From Parelaphostrongylus tenuis (Eukaryota > Nematoda > Chromadorea > Rhabditida > Metastrongylidae): DNA of 64,000 nucleotides. Shown piece by piece: positions 25,134 through 37,000 of this stretch. Under the pieces are notes generated by a model. It worked only from the letters and a program-made list of their open reading frames with translations, made no database searches and had not been told where the DNA came from. Where the stretch lies: positions 1-64,000 of the forward strand of contig JAHQIW010000191.1 in NCBI GenBank assembly GCA_019055375.1, written 5' to 3'. The position numbers were made by a program, and so were the translations under genes. Position 1 is the stretch's first letter, and the number at the start of each line of letters is the position of its first letter.

Positions 25134-25325
25134 GCCCATACTCAGCTTGTTTTGATTGTTCGGCTGTGCGTAAAAGGCCTTTTTGCTAGCTTATCGGTAA
25201 TCATTCGATCGCTCAAATATCGACAATTTTGAGACATTGTCCAGTTTCTGGGGAAAATTTCATGAAGCGATGTAGGAGCAAAAAGAAGATTGCATTTCAC
25301 ATTTGGAGTTTTCTTCGCAGATATG

Positions 25326-25617
25326 AGGGGATAAAGGATAGAACTCTCGGCGTTGATCACTCCCTAAAAAATGCGTCAGGCATTCGCTTCAATTTTTAGC
25401 TTCGTTTTAGGTGATTAAATGCACATCTGGCCTTTACAATGACTCTCGCTGGCCTCCCGCTGTATCGAGTCAGTGCTGCCTCTCCCCTTAGACAAGTCTG
25501 GTACTAATATACCGACCCCGGAAGGATGGATGGCTTAGTGAGCCATGTGCGCGAGATCGAACCATCGGCATTGTGTGCGACGCAAAGCACCTCTGACCAT
25601 TGCTCCACATGCGCTCC
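25326..25617 (-). repeat. SINE-A copy 5
   Basis: Reverse orientation. GATAAAGGATAGAACTC is the tail complement, then AGACAAGTCTGGTACTAA, GCGCGAGATCGAACCATC (box B) and CATTGCTCCACATGCGCTC (box A). Nearly full length. Confidence 0.82.
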
Positions 25618-25962
25618 CATCAGATATCTATGCACCAAAAGTTTATGAGCATGAAGAGGAAATCATGGAGTATGACAATAATACAGAAAAATAGAAATGT
25701 TTTCCAGAATGGTGGAAAAAATATCGATCACATGACAAAAACTGCGCACCGCTTGCGAATAGCGCTGCGCTATCGACCAACAGCCGTCCCCAAAGGGTTA
25801 AACGGCACTTATTCAAGGACGAAACGATGCGTAAAGACAGCTGCGACGTATCACATAACGACCATGACCCACGTAGGCGTAATCTACTGATATTGTAGAA
25901 ATGATAGAACAATCTGAATTTCCATCGTCGACGTTCTCGTTTTCAACACTGTGATCAACATA

Positions 25963-26679
25963 ATCTAATAAAATGTTTCAAGCTTTTCAGAGGTCCGGTA
26001 GAGGCATCTTTGGTGGTATACTTACGTTTCGTATTCTCGCAAGCCTCATCAGTAGTACATGCCTTTCGGTTTACCCCTACAACATAACCGGTTGACTTCC
26101 ACGGACCCTAACTGGGCGTGTCCACCGGCGTAGGAACGACTCCGCCTCCTCTGCCCCAATTAGTCGCATACTACAATACTACTTTTCAATGCAGCTACAC
26201 GAGAATCACTCCAAAACCTAGATGCGGGTCTTGCAACGAAAAGTACTGTAGTTGACGACCGCTCGGAGTACAGGAGGTGCAGTCTAGTGGGGCTGGCGGA
26301 CACGCCCAGTTAAAGTCCACGGAAGTCAAGCGATTAATGGTAGTGACCCCGAAAAAGCATCACTCCTCGAACGAAAAGATCACTTAATGTGGCGTTCCTA
26401 CAGAGTGATTGATTATCGATTGTATGACTTACGGCTGTTACAGAGCATATATAACAACAACTTTCAATCAACTATTTGAGAACTCGTTTGAGAAATCAAT
26501 ATAGAGGGAATGTTTCAACCTGAAAAGGAGTAATATTCTGCGGCGCCGCTACCATTAGTTGCAGGGGTGAACCGAAAGGTATCTGCTACTGATAAGGCGT
26601 ATGAGAATACGCTGAAACGTACGTATACCACTTGAGATGCGTCTACCAGATCGCTAAAAGCTTAAAACATTTTATCAGA
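25963..26679. mobile_element. 717-bp MITE with about 115-bp inverted ends
   Basis: Left ATAAAATGTTTCAAGCTTTT..GGTGGTATACTTACGTTTC..TTTCGGTTTACCCCT; the right end is its reverse complement with changes. An inner pair (GGGCGTGTCCACCGG; GCGGACACGCCCAGTT) nests within. A related left-end copy is at 29308-29560; scraps occur near 40280, 48890 and 53990. Confidence 0.82.
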
Positions 26680-27149
26680 ACAACTTCGCGGGCCGCGTCA
26701 TTTTTGGCTGGCGCGCAGTCCGGACGGTTATGAAGAGAGACTGCGGCGTAATGCTACTAATGTGGCAAATTCTTTTGAAATTCACTCTTTTTTTTCCGTC
26801 AAAAATGGGATAACCGTGTGAACAAATGATCAAATCTGATAGAACAGACTTCAATAAGGTTATTTTTTATTAGAATTAACGCAGCTGCTCCATTCATAAT
26901 CCAAACTTTCAAGGGAAAAAACCAAGTATCTATAAAAAGGCTATACTTAGAACCTATATCGAAGATTCTATGATATTTTATTGATATTCACTCACAGTTA
27001 AATCAAAATTATCTTCCATTTCTTTCGATTTTCATATACTTTATTGCATAAAGTACATAAAACTCATCGTACTGCTTGAAAATCGAATAACAATCAATAG
27101 TTCGTCAAAAATAGTGCTGTTTATGGCATGCGATTCCACAACTATTAGG

Positions 27150-27443
27150 ACGTACTGTGGAATTGAGAAAAATAAGGTGGGCCGGACACGTGATGCGGTT
27201 CAATGGTAACCGATGGACGAGAGCCGTTACCGACTAGATTCCTCGGGACGTCAAGCACTCTAAAGAAAGACCACTGACTCGTTGGTCCAATCTCTTCAGA
27301 AAGCGATAGGAGAAAGATATGATGCTCAGCGAATCCCTAGAGCGAGGAGGACCCACTAGGCAACTCTTGCATGCGATAGGGAAAAATGGAAGTGTTGCTG
27401 GTACCCGCTCGAATCACTCGACGATCAACGGGTCGACAGGTGA
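27150..27443 (+). pseudogene. 3' end of an RTE-like non-LTR retrotransposon ORF
   Basis: The plus strand reads KIRWAGHVMRFNGNRWTRAV, IPRDVKHSKERPLTRWSN, then, one base out of frame near 27303, ERYDAQRIPRARRTH and REKWKCCWYPLESLDDQR. WAGHVMR followed by a RW pair and a WR-type tail is characteristic of RTE-clade C termini in nematodes. It has stops and a frameshift. It might supply the machinery that moves the SINEs (inference). Confidence 0.75.
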
Positions 27444-29146
27444 TGCAGGTGATACTGTGGAATTGTTTACAAACAACAAGCTTACTATCAAGATCAAAAT
27501 TCTTCAAGCTATCGATTGACTGGAAAAACATCGAGAAAATAGCAGAAAATGTTCAATAACAGCTGGGAATAGAATCTTTTTCGCGAGTAAATGGTTTTTT
27601 CTCTTGAAAAATAGGGAAGATTTTGGGTAGCATCGGCGTCAATCTTGCTGAAATTATTCATACAGAAGTCTCATTAGTGGAAATATATCGTTTTCTGCGA
27701 CAGCGTTCTCCTGAGAATCCGAATTTGTATTGAAGCACGCATCGAACACTCTTCGTAACCGTCCGAACGGCGCGCCCAGCTGAAAGTCTTGATGACCCTC
27801 ACTGTCCGCAAAGCGTTATATCGAATTTCTAGGCGAAGTCTTGATATTTAGATAATCGATTGGGAGGTATCGTTACATATCTACTATTTAATTTCTTAGA
27901 ATTTACGTGGCCACAAAAACTATCTCGAGCTTAACCGGAGGTCGGTCCTGAGAACCGACACAGAATCTGTCGAGATCACATCTTTCTCCTACGTTGCGTA
28001 AGTCTTTCCTGCTATTAAGAGGACTCAACTTTTGTCATAAACAGGGGCCATCATCTGTGGAAAAGTGGGCATTCGTCGACATCCTGAAAAAATAATATTT
28101 TGAGGGGCCGGGAGGGGGGATAGACCACTGAAATCCTGGAACCCCCGTAGGAGGACGGGGGCGTCCATGACGGCAACGAATCTAGCAGAGTCCCTGTACT
28201 AGAAATCAATAGCGGTCAAGGAGAACGAGAAAAGGATTTCTGAGCTCTTCCAGAAATGAAATTTTTTTATTTTAAACTCTCTGTTGTTTGGGAATCGCCG
28301 TGGCGCGTCGATCCTCATTGGGGCACGATTGGAGCGAGCTTTTGCACGTGTGACAACGTATTGAGAGCCCCATTGATCGGTTTGATCTCGGATTCCGAGC
28401 ACCACTTGTCCGTCGGTCTGATCGCAGGGAAATCCTTATAAATTCTCCTCACTTATCCTCAGTTCTATCTTGCGCCTTGACCTCATCCTATCCTGTATCA
28501 TGCCTTATCCTTTCCTGTCCCTCTTATTGTCGATCTTCAGTAAAATCCAAACCCTTCCTTCTCCTTTTTGCAGGTATAACGCATTGAGAACACCTTCAGA
28601 TCGCTCGACCTCAGTACAATATTTTCATGAGATAACCTATGGATTTAGTGCGAAAAGTCCAGCAAAAAATGATCTACACGACGAAATATGCGCCAGCGAA
28701 AAGCGTGCGTACCGAAATCAGTACATATCGTCCTCAGAGCTCAGCATCGTACGCATTGGAATCAATGCGCATGATCACCAGACGGTTGGAAAAGCTAGAG
28801 AACGGAAGCTTTGCCTATCTGACTCTAGCTTGTCGTCGCTTTCATGTCTACTCGAGGCATATGATGTGTAGTTGTGATAGTGCAGCAGCCCCTCTTGCCG
28901 CCTTAATAATCTGTAGATTTAAGTTCCTGTGAGATATTGATTGGTTTTCAGGTCTACCGACAGATATCCCTCTTCCATCTGACCTGTCCATTTCTCGCGG
29001 GTCTCCCTCCATATCTTCGTGTTCGGATTTTTCAAAGTCCGAAAAAGATGTACTTCCAATCGATATATTGAAGTACTGCTGATTACTCAATAAGGTGACC
29101 CTAACAAATGCATCATTCCTTCTCTTTTCGTTACTTTCCATTTTAA

Positions 29147-29285
29147 CCCTTCAAGGACAAAAACGGTACGCTTTGTACCGTGCCGCGCGTCGTCAAATCT
29201 CACAGCTACTGTACTGGCAGCGTCGCGCCTCGTGGGAAAACGACGGCGCGACGCCGCCTGCCCATCAACACTGGTCCTCAAGGGG
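29147..29285. mobile_element. 139-bp piggyBac-like MITE with TTAA duplication
   Basis: TTAA at 29143-29146 and 29286-29289 flank ends CCCTTCAAGGAC and GTCCTCAAGGGG (inverted, one gap). The interior is GC-rich with a CGTCGCGCC/GGCGCGACG hairpin. TTAA targets and CCC ends are piggyBac traits. Confidence 0.78.
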
Positions 29286-29307
29286 TTAAATAGACAGAGT
29301 TATTCAT

Positions 29308-29560
29308 TAAATATCCTCTTTCTGACGAAATGTATCAAGCCTTTAAAGAGGTCCGCTGTGGCATCTTGATGATATATGTACACTTCGGTGTTCTGGCAAG
29401 CCTCATCAATATCACATGCCCTACGGCGCACTCCTCCAAATGTTAGCAAAGGCGTGGAAGACAACCCTATAGAGGAAGTGAAACAATCACTTGATGTTGC
29501 GGTCTAGACTGATTTTCAGTCGATGGCTTACGGCTGTTACGCAAGCAGATAAGGATGCCT
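29308..29560 (+). repeat. Truncated relative of the 25963-26679 MITE
   Basis: Shares AAATGT.TCAAGC.TTT, GCAAGCCTCATCA and the interior GGCTTACGGCTGTTACG. The opposite end is absent. Confidence 0.65.
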
Positions 29561-29796
29561 TCCGATCGAACACTTCGGGACTTCGCTTGAAAATTCATTA
29601 TAGTCCGAGAGAAGGTTTAGAGCCTCACCGAAGTTGATACGTCAGAACCATGCGTACGTTTCGGTGGTGTCGCCCGCTTCATCAGTGGCCCAGGCTTTGC
29701 ACTAAACCCTACTTTATAGCAGCGAGGAGAGTTGCTCTTTAAGGTGATAGCACATGAGATGGATTTCAGTACAGTTCCGTAGAAATTTCGGTACTT

Positions 29797-30652
29797 GTAT
29801 GTTAGGCGGCGGCAAATTTATAAGCTGATCTCAATCTCCGGACGGGAACTTTTCGCAGGAGTCTTAGTAATCATTCGAAAGCTCAAATCTCGGGCCAGAA
29901 CGCTATGTGGTCGGTTTTTCAAAGCACCCTTTTATAGCGTTGTAAAATGCAAAATAAAATTTTGTTTCACACGATCACGTCTTATCTCGCTTATATTTCG
30001 CTGGACGAAATCCCTTCCTTAGAGTTCTGGTGCTGATTCAATAGCACAAGTTTCGAAGAACTCAGAAGTGTGTTTCCTTTTTATAAAAGCTCTTTTATAG
30101 TGATAGGAGAAGGAAAAGATTCTCGGACAGAGCTCTTTGTTTAGACTATTAGTAATCACTCGATATCGTAATTTTCAATGATTCCAACATTGTGCTTATT
30201 TCGTGGAAATACCGTTTAGCAGGAGAAATCGGTCGAGTTTCACAGTTTCGACGACCGTGTTTACCGGCCAATTCACGGAGCAGGAGGGGGCGGGGGGGAG
30301 GGCGGGGCGATCGATCGCTTTTGAAATATCGTTAAATTGGGGATTCTTTTAACCACATCGACAAAAATTCAGATCAAAACGTGAATTCTGACAATAAGGA
30401 AAATTCGCTACGCGCTTATATGCCTTTCGTACTTGCAGGAATTTATACGCGTCATAAAAATGAAGGCTAAACGCGCGTGTGAAACAAAATTTTATCTGGA
30501 ATTTCATAGCCCTATAAAAGGGTGTTTAGAAATTTCGATTGCGTAGAGCTTTCGCCAGAGATTCAAGGTTTCGAATGACTGCTAGCACTCCTTTGAAAAG
30601 CTCCTGTTCCGCGAATGAGATCGGTTTATAAATTCGTCGCCGTCAAACATAT
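29797..30652. repeat. Foldback element FB2 with G-rich centre
   Basis: Inverted ends GGCGGCGGCAAATTTATAAG and TTTATAAATTCGTCGCCG; core AGTAATCATTCGAAAGCTCA repeated in inverted form. The centre (30286-30307) is G-rich. Ends 40 bp before SINE-A copy 6. Confidence 0.8.
30286..30307 (+). other. G-quadruplex-like tract at the centre of FB2
   Basis: Four G runs of 5, 7, 3 and 4 bases separated by single bases. Matching C- or G-rich tracts lie at the centres of FB3 (about 31675, C-rich), FB5 (about 34877) and FB6 (about 36710). Confidence 0.7.
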
Positions 30653-30689
30653 AAGCACCGAAAATCCTTATCTTCTTGCTTCCTTAACG

Positions 30690-30978
30690 GTGATACGTGT
30701 GTCGCAGTGGCTAAAGTTCCCCTGCGACACACATGTGGTCGATCGTTCGATCTCGCACTCAAGGTTCACGAAGCCACCCTTCTCTCCGAAATCGGCGATT
30801 TGGTACCGGACTTGTCTGGGAGGATAACACCACTAACTTGAAACATCGGAAGGTTAGCGCGGGTCATTTCTTAGGCCACACATGTATTCAGTCACCTCAA
30901 AAGAAGTTAGAATTGAAGACGAATGCATGGCGCATCCCTCAAAGGACGATCAACGCTAAGAGCTTTATCCTTTTTCTC
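30690..30978 (+). repeat. SINE-A copy 6, just upstream of ALG8 exon 1
   Basis: GTGTGTCGCAGTGGCTAAAG (box A), GATCGTTCGATCTCGC (box B), CGGACTTGTCTGGGAGGATA, and the tail GAGCTTTATCCTTTTTC. It ends about 70 bp before the ALG8 ATG, so any ALG8 promoter must lie in or beyond it. Confidence 0.85.
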
Positions 30979-31029
30979 TTGCTTTCCCTCTTTTCTTTCC
31001 TTCAATTCTTATTCATTCCTTTCTAAGTA

Positions 31030-31050
31030 TTTTCCAGAGCACTTCATAGC
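31030..31050 (+). promoter_or_regulatory. Splice acceptor and 13-nt leader before the ALG8 ATG
   Basis: TTTTCCAG ends at 31037 and the ATG starts at 31051. This fits spliced-leader trans-splicing onto a very short 5' UTR, or a cis acceptor from an unseen exon. Confidence 0.4.
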
Positions 31051-34000
31051 ATGGTAGCACAATCAAGTTACTCACCATGTCAAGCGGTCTTCATTGTGAT
31101 CTCCGCTTTGATGGCGCTGAAGGTTTTGCTCATCCCAACATATACATCAACGGATTTAGAGGTGAGATATTCACGGACAATACACTCTTAACATTTTGCG
31201 AAGCATGTCTCACAAATAATCCTTTTCAAAAAGCATCTCCGAATTTGGCATTTTTCTTTTTAAAATCGATGGCTGACGTCTTGACAACTTTGTTTCTCAG
31301 ATCCGTCTAGGCTATCCGGGGACAAATAAATATCCGACCTCATTCGCTGGACAAAAATTTTTCAAGGCAGTGTTAATAATCATTCGAAAGCTTAAATCTC
31401 TGCCGGCAGCGCTTCATGGCCGTTTTTCGAAAAGATCTTTTTACAACACTGTAGCATGCAAAATAAAATTATACTTTTCACCCGCCGCGCGCTTTCGTTT
31501 TTATCACTCGCATAATTCGCTGTAAGCACGAAAGCATATCAACGCGTAGGGAAACTTTTGTAGTATCTGAGTCAATCGTTTTATCCGGAGTATCTTTCAA
31601 GGCGGAGAAAAAATCCCCTATTGAATAAGAAGTTGTATTGCATATATTCAACGGCTAGGGCATCGATCAGTTGCCCCTCCCCCCTGACCCCATGGAGTAG
31701 AGGGTAAACAGGCTCGCCCAAAAATTCTAAACTCGATCTTTTCCTTGCTAACGATATTTCCAGAAAATAAACACACCGTTAGAATCATTGTAACTCACGC
31801 TGTCGAATGATTACTCATAACCTGAAGAAAGAGCTCTGTCCGGCAAGGTGTAAAACACAAATGTTTTCTTTCTTCTGCAGCGCTATCAGAAGAACTTCTC
31901 CAAATAGCAAATATATTTCTGAGTTCTTTGAGATCTATGCTATCTGAAGAGTACTAGCACTCTAAGGATGAAGTTTTGTTTAACGAAATATAAGCGAGAT
32001 AAAAAAAAATGTGTGGTTGTGTGAAACATAATTTGATTTTGAGTTTTGCAGCATTATAGAAGGCGACCAGGCACTGCACTATCCAGAGATTTGGGTTTTT
32101 GAATGATTACTAACATTGCTATGAAAAATTCTTGTTCAGCGAATGAGGTCGAATAATCGTTTGTCCCCGGATAACCGGAAAGAACCTTTCCTTTAAGCTC
32201 ATTTTACCGCCTCATAGTTGCTGCGAGGCGTTCATGAGTGTTGGACTGCGAAGAACAGCTGGAAATTCATTCCCGCTCCTCCTCCCAGCAGAGCCACCCG
32301 AGTTGAGATGGAGCCGACGTTCCCACCCGAAAAGCCGATTTAAGAGTAAACCGTACCAGGACTGTTCGCCCTCTTGGGTGACTTCTAGTCGCAAGGTGAT
32401 AATCTCTCACTGACCCAGAAGTCCTGGCGACTGCTCTAATGTGGTGACGACCTGGGGAAACACCGACTAAGCTTAATTTGTGAGTCGAGGGAGCAAAACA
32501 GCTAAACTACCGCAGTTTATCCGTGCTGTGGCTCGCACAGTCAGTGAAGACGAACCGTCGAATTCTAAGCAAGTATCCAAGTTAAACATGAGTTTGTTAT
32601 CAAATAGTTTGTGCAAATAACCAACGTATCGGTAGTTTTGCCTTCTTCAGAGCTTGGAAAGATGAGGTTGTCCACAAACCAGTCGGTAAAACATCCCCAT
32701 TACTTCGCTAGAAAAAATCACCAAACCCCGATCTCAACCGCATAAAGCGAGTCCAGCAAATTTGTTCGCAGTCCATGCCGTCCTTTACCGGTTGGTCCCA
32801 CTTGAACAACTCAGTGGGCGATTCTTAGAAGAAGTTATTGTGCGCTTAATGCGATTGAAATCTGGGTTTGGTTACTTCTTCGCTGTAGTGATGGAGGTTT
32901 TCGGCTGACTGGATTGGGGTAGTTTTGATCTTTCGAGACTCTGAAGAGGACGAAACCACCGAAATGTCAGATGTTAAATAAACTGTGTCAAAAAAATTTC
33001 GTAAAGGCTTGAAAAAGGAATAAAGTGGATCACATACTCGGATACTTGGACTGTCCGTATCACGAATTGCACCACATGAAAATCCGGTTTGGGGGTAGCT
33101 ATTTTTTTTCCCCGGAGTCCCGAAGTAGTTAGGGCTTCCTGAGGTCGTCACTTCATTAACCCCGATGGAACTACGTGTACTAGGTGAGGTACATGATTAT
33201 CTGAAATCCTTTCTCGCTCGACATAGCTTTTCTTTTGGACATTTGATACTTATTCGAAGGCTTAACTCTCTGCGATTTAAAAATATGTTTGATTTTTGCA
33301 GAAGCCTTTTTGTTACCTTGCAGCAGCGAAAATGAAATTATGTTTCACCCTCAGTTTGTTTTATTTGCTCGGCTGGGACTTGTATATGGCTCCTCGTCGA
33401 ATTCTTTCTAGTCGTTTGATAGCTCAAATCTCGGGAATTACGATGTTATAATTGGTTTTTCAAAGGTTATTGTAGAGCAGTGTAAGAGCGAAAAAAGATT
33501 ACGTTTCACAGTAAAAGTTTTTATCGTACAGAAAAGACATATATGCACGAAAAGCATATAAAAATGTAGAGAAAATCAGGGAGTATCAGATTAGCACAAA
33601 AACTTCAGGTTTTGCTTTCCAAATGGAAAGAAAACCTTAAATAAATGGCGAAAATCACGCTCCCCTTGGGAGTTGCGCAGTGCGATCGATCAACTGACGT
33701 CCCAGAGGGTGATTACACCTTGAGACCAAAACGGCAGTCATTCCTGGTACAGTTTACTCTCAGCCAGGCTTTTTCAGTGGGAACGTGAGTCTCATTCTCA
33801 GCGTAGATGGCCCCTGCTGGGGCTCGAATCCCCCACTTGTACTTCGCAGTCCAACACCAATGAACACCTCCCGGCCACGATGAGGCGGTGAACCATTTCG
33901 GAAGGTTCAGATAAATTGCATTTAGATACCTCATAAGGATAAAGGTTAAAGCTCTCGGCGTTGACCAATCCCTGAGGGATGCGCAATGCATTCGACTTCA

Positions 34001-37000
34001 ATTTTCAACTTCGTTTGTGGTGATTGAATGCACATCTGACCTTTACAATGACTCGCGGTGACCTCCCGCCGAACCGAGTCAGTGCTGCTTATCCTTTCAG
34101 ACGAGTCTGAAACCTGTCTGGTACCAATCTACCGACCCCAGAAAGATGGATGGCTTGGTGAGCCATGAGCGCGAGATCGAACCAGTGACCTCGTGTGCCA
34201 CGCAGGGCACCTCCAACCACTGCGCCACATGCGCTCGATAAATACCTCATATGTGACTCAAAGAAGAAAAAATGTGAATTACTTATGTTATTGCTCAGAA
34301 AAGTCTGACAACACAACGATAACCTCTTCCATACAAGTATTCAAACGGATTTAAGGAGGACGTAGTTGTTGAAACATCAGCCATCAACTTTGAAGAATTT
34401 ATACTTTGGGGAAAGTTCCTCGGAAAACAGAGTTCTTTAGATTGTTTACATTCTACATGCCAATGTTTATTGAGAGTTGATCTCTTAACTCACTACTTCA
34501 TGGAATATTTTCGGTACTTTTCCGTTTGGTAGCACGGATTTTCAAGCTTATCCCCTACGCTGGGCAAGAAGTTCTCATGAAAAGTGTTACTAATTATTCG
34601 AAAGCTTGTATCTCAAGCTAGCGCTGTACGTGGCCGATTTTGTGAAAAGATCTTTTTATAACGCTGAAAAGTTCAAAATAAATTGTGTTTCACACGTGCA
34701 TGTCTTTCGCAAAACACAGCTCTTTCTGTAGATCATTAGGAATCATTCGATAGCGTAAAATTTGCCGATTCCAACGCTGTGCTTATTTCTCAAAAAACGT
34801 TTCTATGCAACGCAGCGGCGATTATAAGATTGATTCTCATTAGCCATCATGTATTCTTTGGCTGACTCAAGAACGGGTTGGAGGAAAGGGCGGGTCAGCG
34901 CGAACATCGATCAATGGCCCCAAGTGAGCTATATTTGATTAATTATTGTTTCTCCGCCTTGGAACAAACTTCGGATCAGACGGGTGATTATGATACTAGA
35001 AGTCACATTAATCTGTTTTTCGCGCGTCCAGCAAAGTAATAGTTGGAATGCGCGGCCGATATGAAACATGATTTTATTTTGAATTTTACAGCGTTATAAA
35101 GGGTCCGTTCAAAAAACAGTCCACGTACAGCGCTAGCTTGAGAATTAAGCATTCACATGATTACTAACGTTCTCTGTGAAAACTTTCTATCCAGCGTGAT
35201 GGACTTGAAAATCTGTGCAGGCAAACGGAAAGGAACCTCATCTAAAAGCTCGGTTAATGGTAGTACTACCTAACTGGTATATTTGAGGTACATCGTAACT
35301 GGTTGGCCATTGTCCACAATTTACCACTATCAAAGTGGTATTATGACTCGACGTCTGAATGGACCCTTGACTATCCACCATTCTTCGCATATTTTCAGAA
35401 GGTGAGCTTCCATAAAGTCTTCATCTATGAATGTTCTATTCACTTCCATATTGCGATTTTTCGACGCATTCAGACCCTTGCAACAATTGCCTCTCTGTCG
35501 GGGTTTGACGATATCATGGTTCTCCAGAAAGATGCGCTCTTCAACAGTCGAGTTCTTCACTTCCAACGGTTGTCCGTCATTGTTATGGATTCATTTTATG
35601 TAAAATTTTGATGGTTTATAATTCAGAAGGTTTACTTTGAATATGAATAGCTTCAATAAGCTCGGATAACTTTGTTTTGCTTATCAATCTGTTTTCTCGA
35701 GCTCAAAAGACATATAGTGGTATCCATAGGGGAATATGCCCTGAGATTGCACTTTTCAGATCATGTCATGCGTTATATTTTGTTTTTGCTCCTCGTCGCG
35801 CTGGAACGTTCTTCCTGAGAAGCTTGAAATGAAGGCAAGGTAAGTATGTAAAAGTCGCTAGAACCTTTTGTTCGTTTCGTCGTTCTGCATTCTTTTTCTT
35901 GAGTTAAGCTTTTGTGGAGGCCAAAAACGCGTTCTTGCATGTTGGCTCGGGTTCTTTTGCAGCAAAGTGAGTAGACATGCGAGATTTAAAATCTGACAAG
36001 ACTCGATTATGTCCATTCTTCTTCTTCTTCTTCTTCGTGTATGGGCGACTGTCGTATGTGGAAAAGTTTAGATATATCCTGCATTTCTTCATGTTCTCTG
36101 GACAGCGGGAATATTATGGGCAAGTGACCATCGTTGTGACCTGAAATCTGGCAAAAATGATCACTTATCTCGTTATTCTTCGAGTTACTCGAGCGGACGC
36201 CAGTAGAACTTCCAACTCTCTCTATAGCGATGAAAGTAGCCCAGTGGGCACTCCGCGCTGTGGAGATTCGTTGAGTATTATTAGTATATATCTCTTTTAG
36301 TAGGCTTTTCATGGGGAGTGAAGGTCGGCATCGGGACCTGATGGTCCTGATAGGAGAAATGATGGTTCTTTTCGATTGAAAGGGATCAAGACGAAGAAGC
36401 GAGCCCTCTCAGTGAATATGAAGTTTTAACAGGGATTTTAGTAATCTTTCGAAAGCTTAAATCTCTGGCTATGGCGTCACATGGCAGTTTTTCGAAAAAA
36501 AAACCCTTTTATAACGCTGTAAAATTTAAAATAGAACTTTGTTTCCAATAGGCATAGTTCTCTCCGGACAGAGCTTTTTCCTTGGACTATTAGTAATCAT
36601 TTTATAGCATAAGGTTTGCTGATTCCCACACTTTGCTTATTTTCTAAAACGACGGTTTCTCCCCAGTGCAGCAGGGAAATATACCACCCGTCAGAACGCG
36701 TGTGGAAACGGCGACATCCGCCCTCCTCACCAATTCGTGAAATAGCTAGAAAGCACCTTTCTGCGTATGTGAATCAATCTTAACTTCTTGTTGCACTGCA
36801 GAGGAAGAGTCTTTCCAGAAATAAGCGCAGAGTGGAATCAACAAATATTATTCGATAGAATGATTGCTAGTAGTCCAAAGTAAGAGCTCTGTTCGGTGAA
36901 AAAAATACGCGTGTGAAACATCAGGGATTTCCTTCTGTAACAGTGTCAAAAAGGCTTTTCCGAAAACCGGCCCACGTAGGGCTGTGGTCGAAGCTTTAAG

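Noticed and set aside
28470..28871. 133-codon plus-strand frame upstream of ALG8
   Set aside because: No recognisable domain and no splice partner; low-complexity start. Treated as chance.
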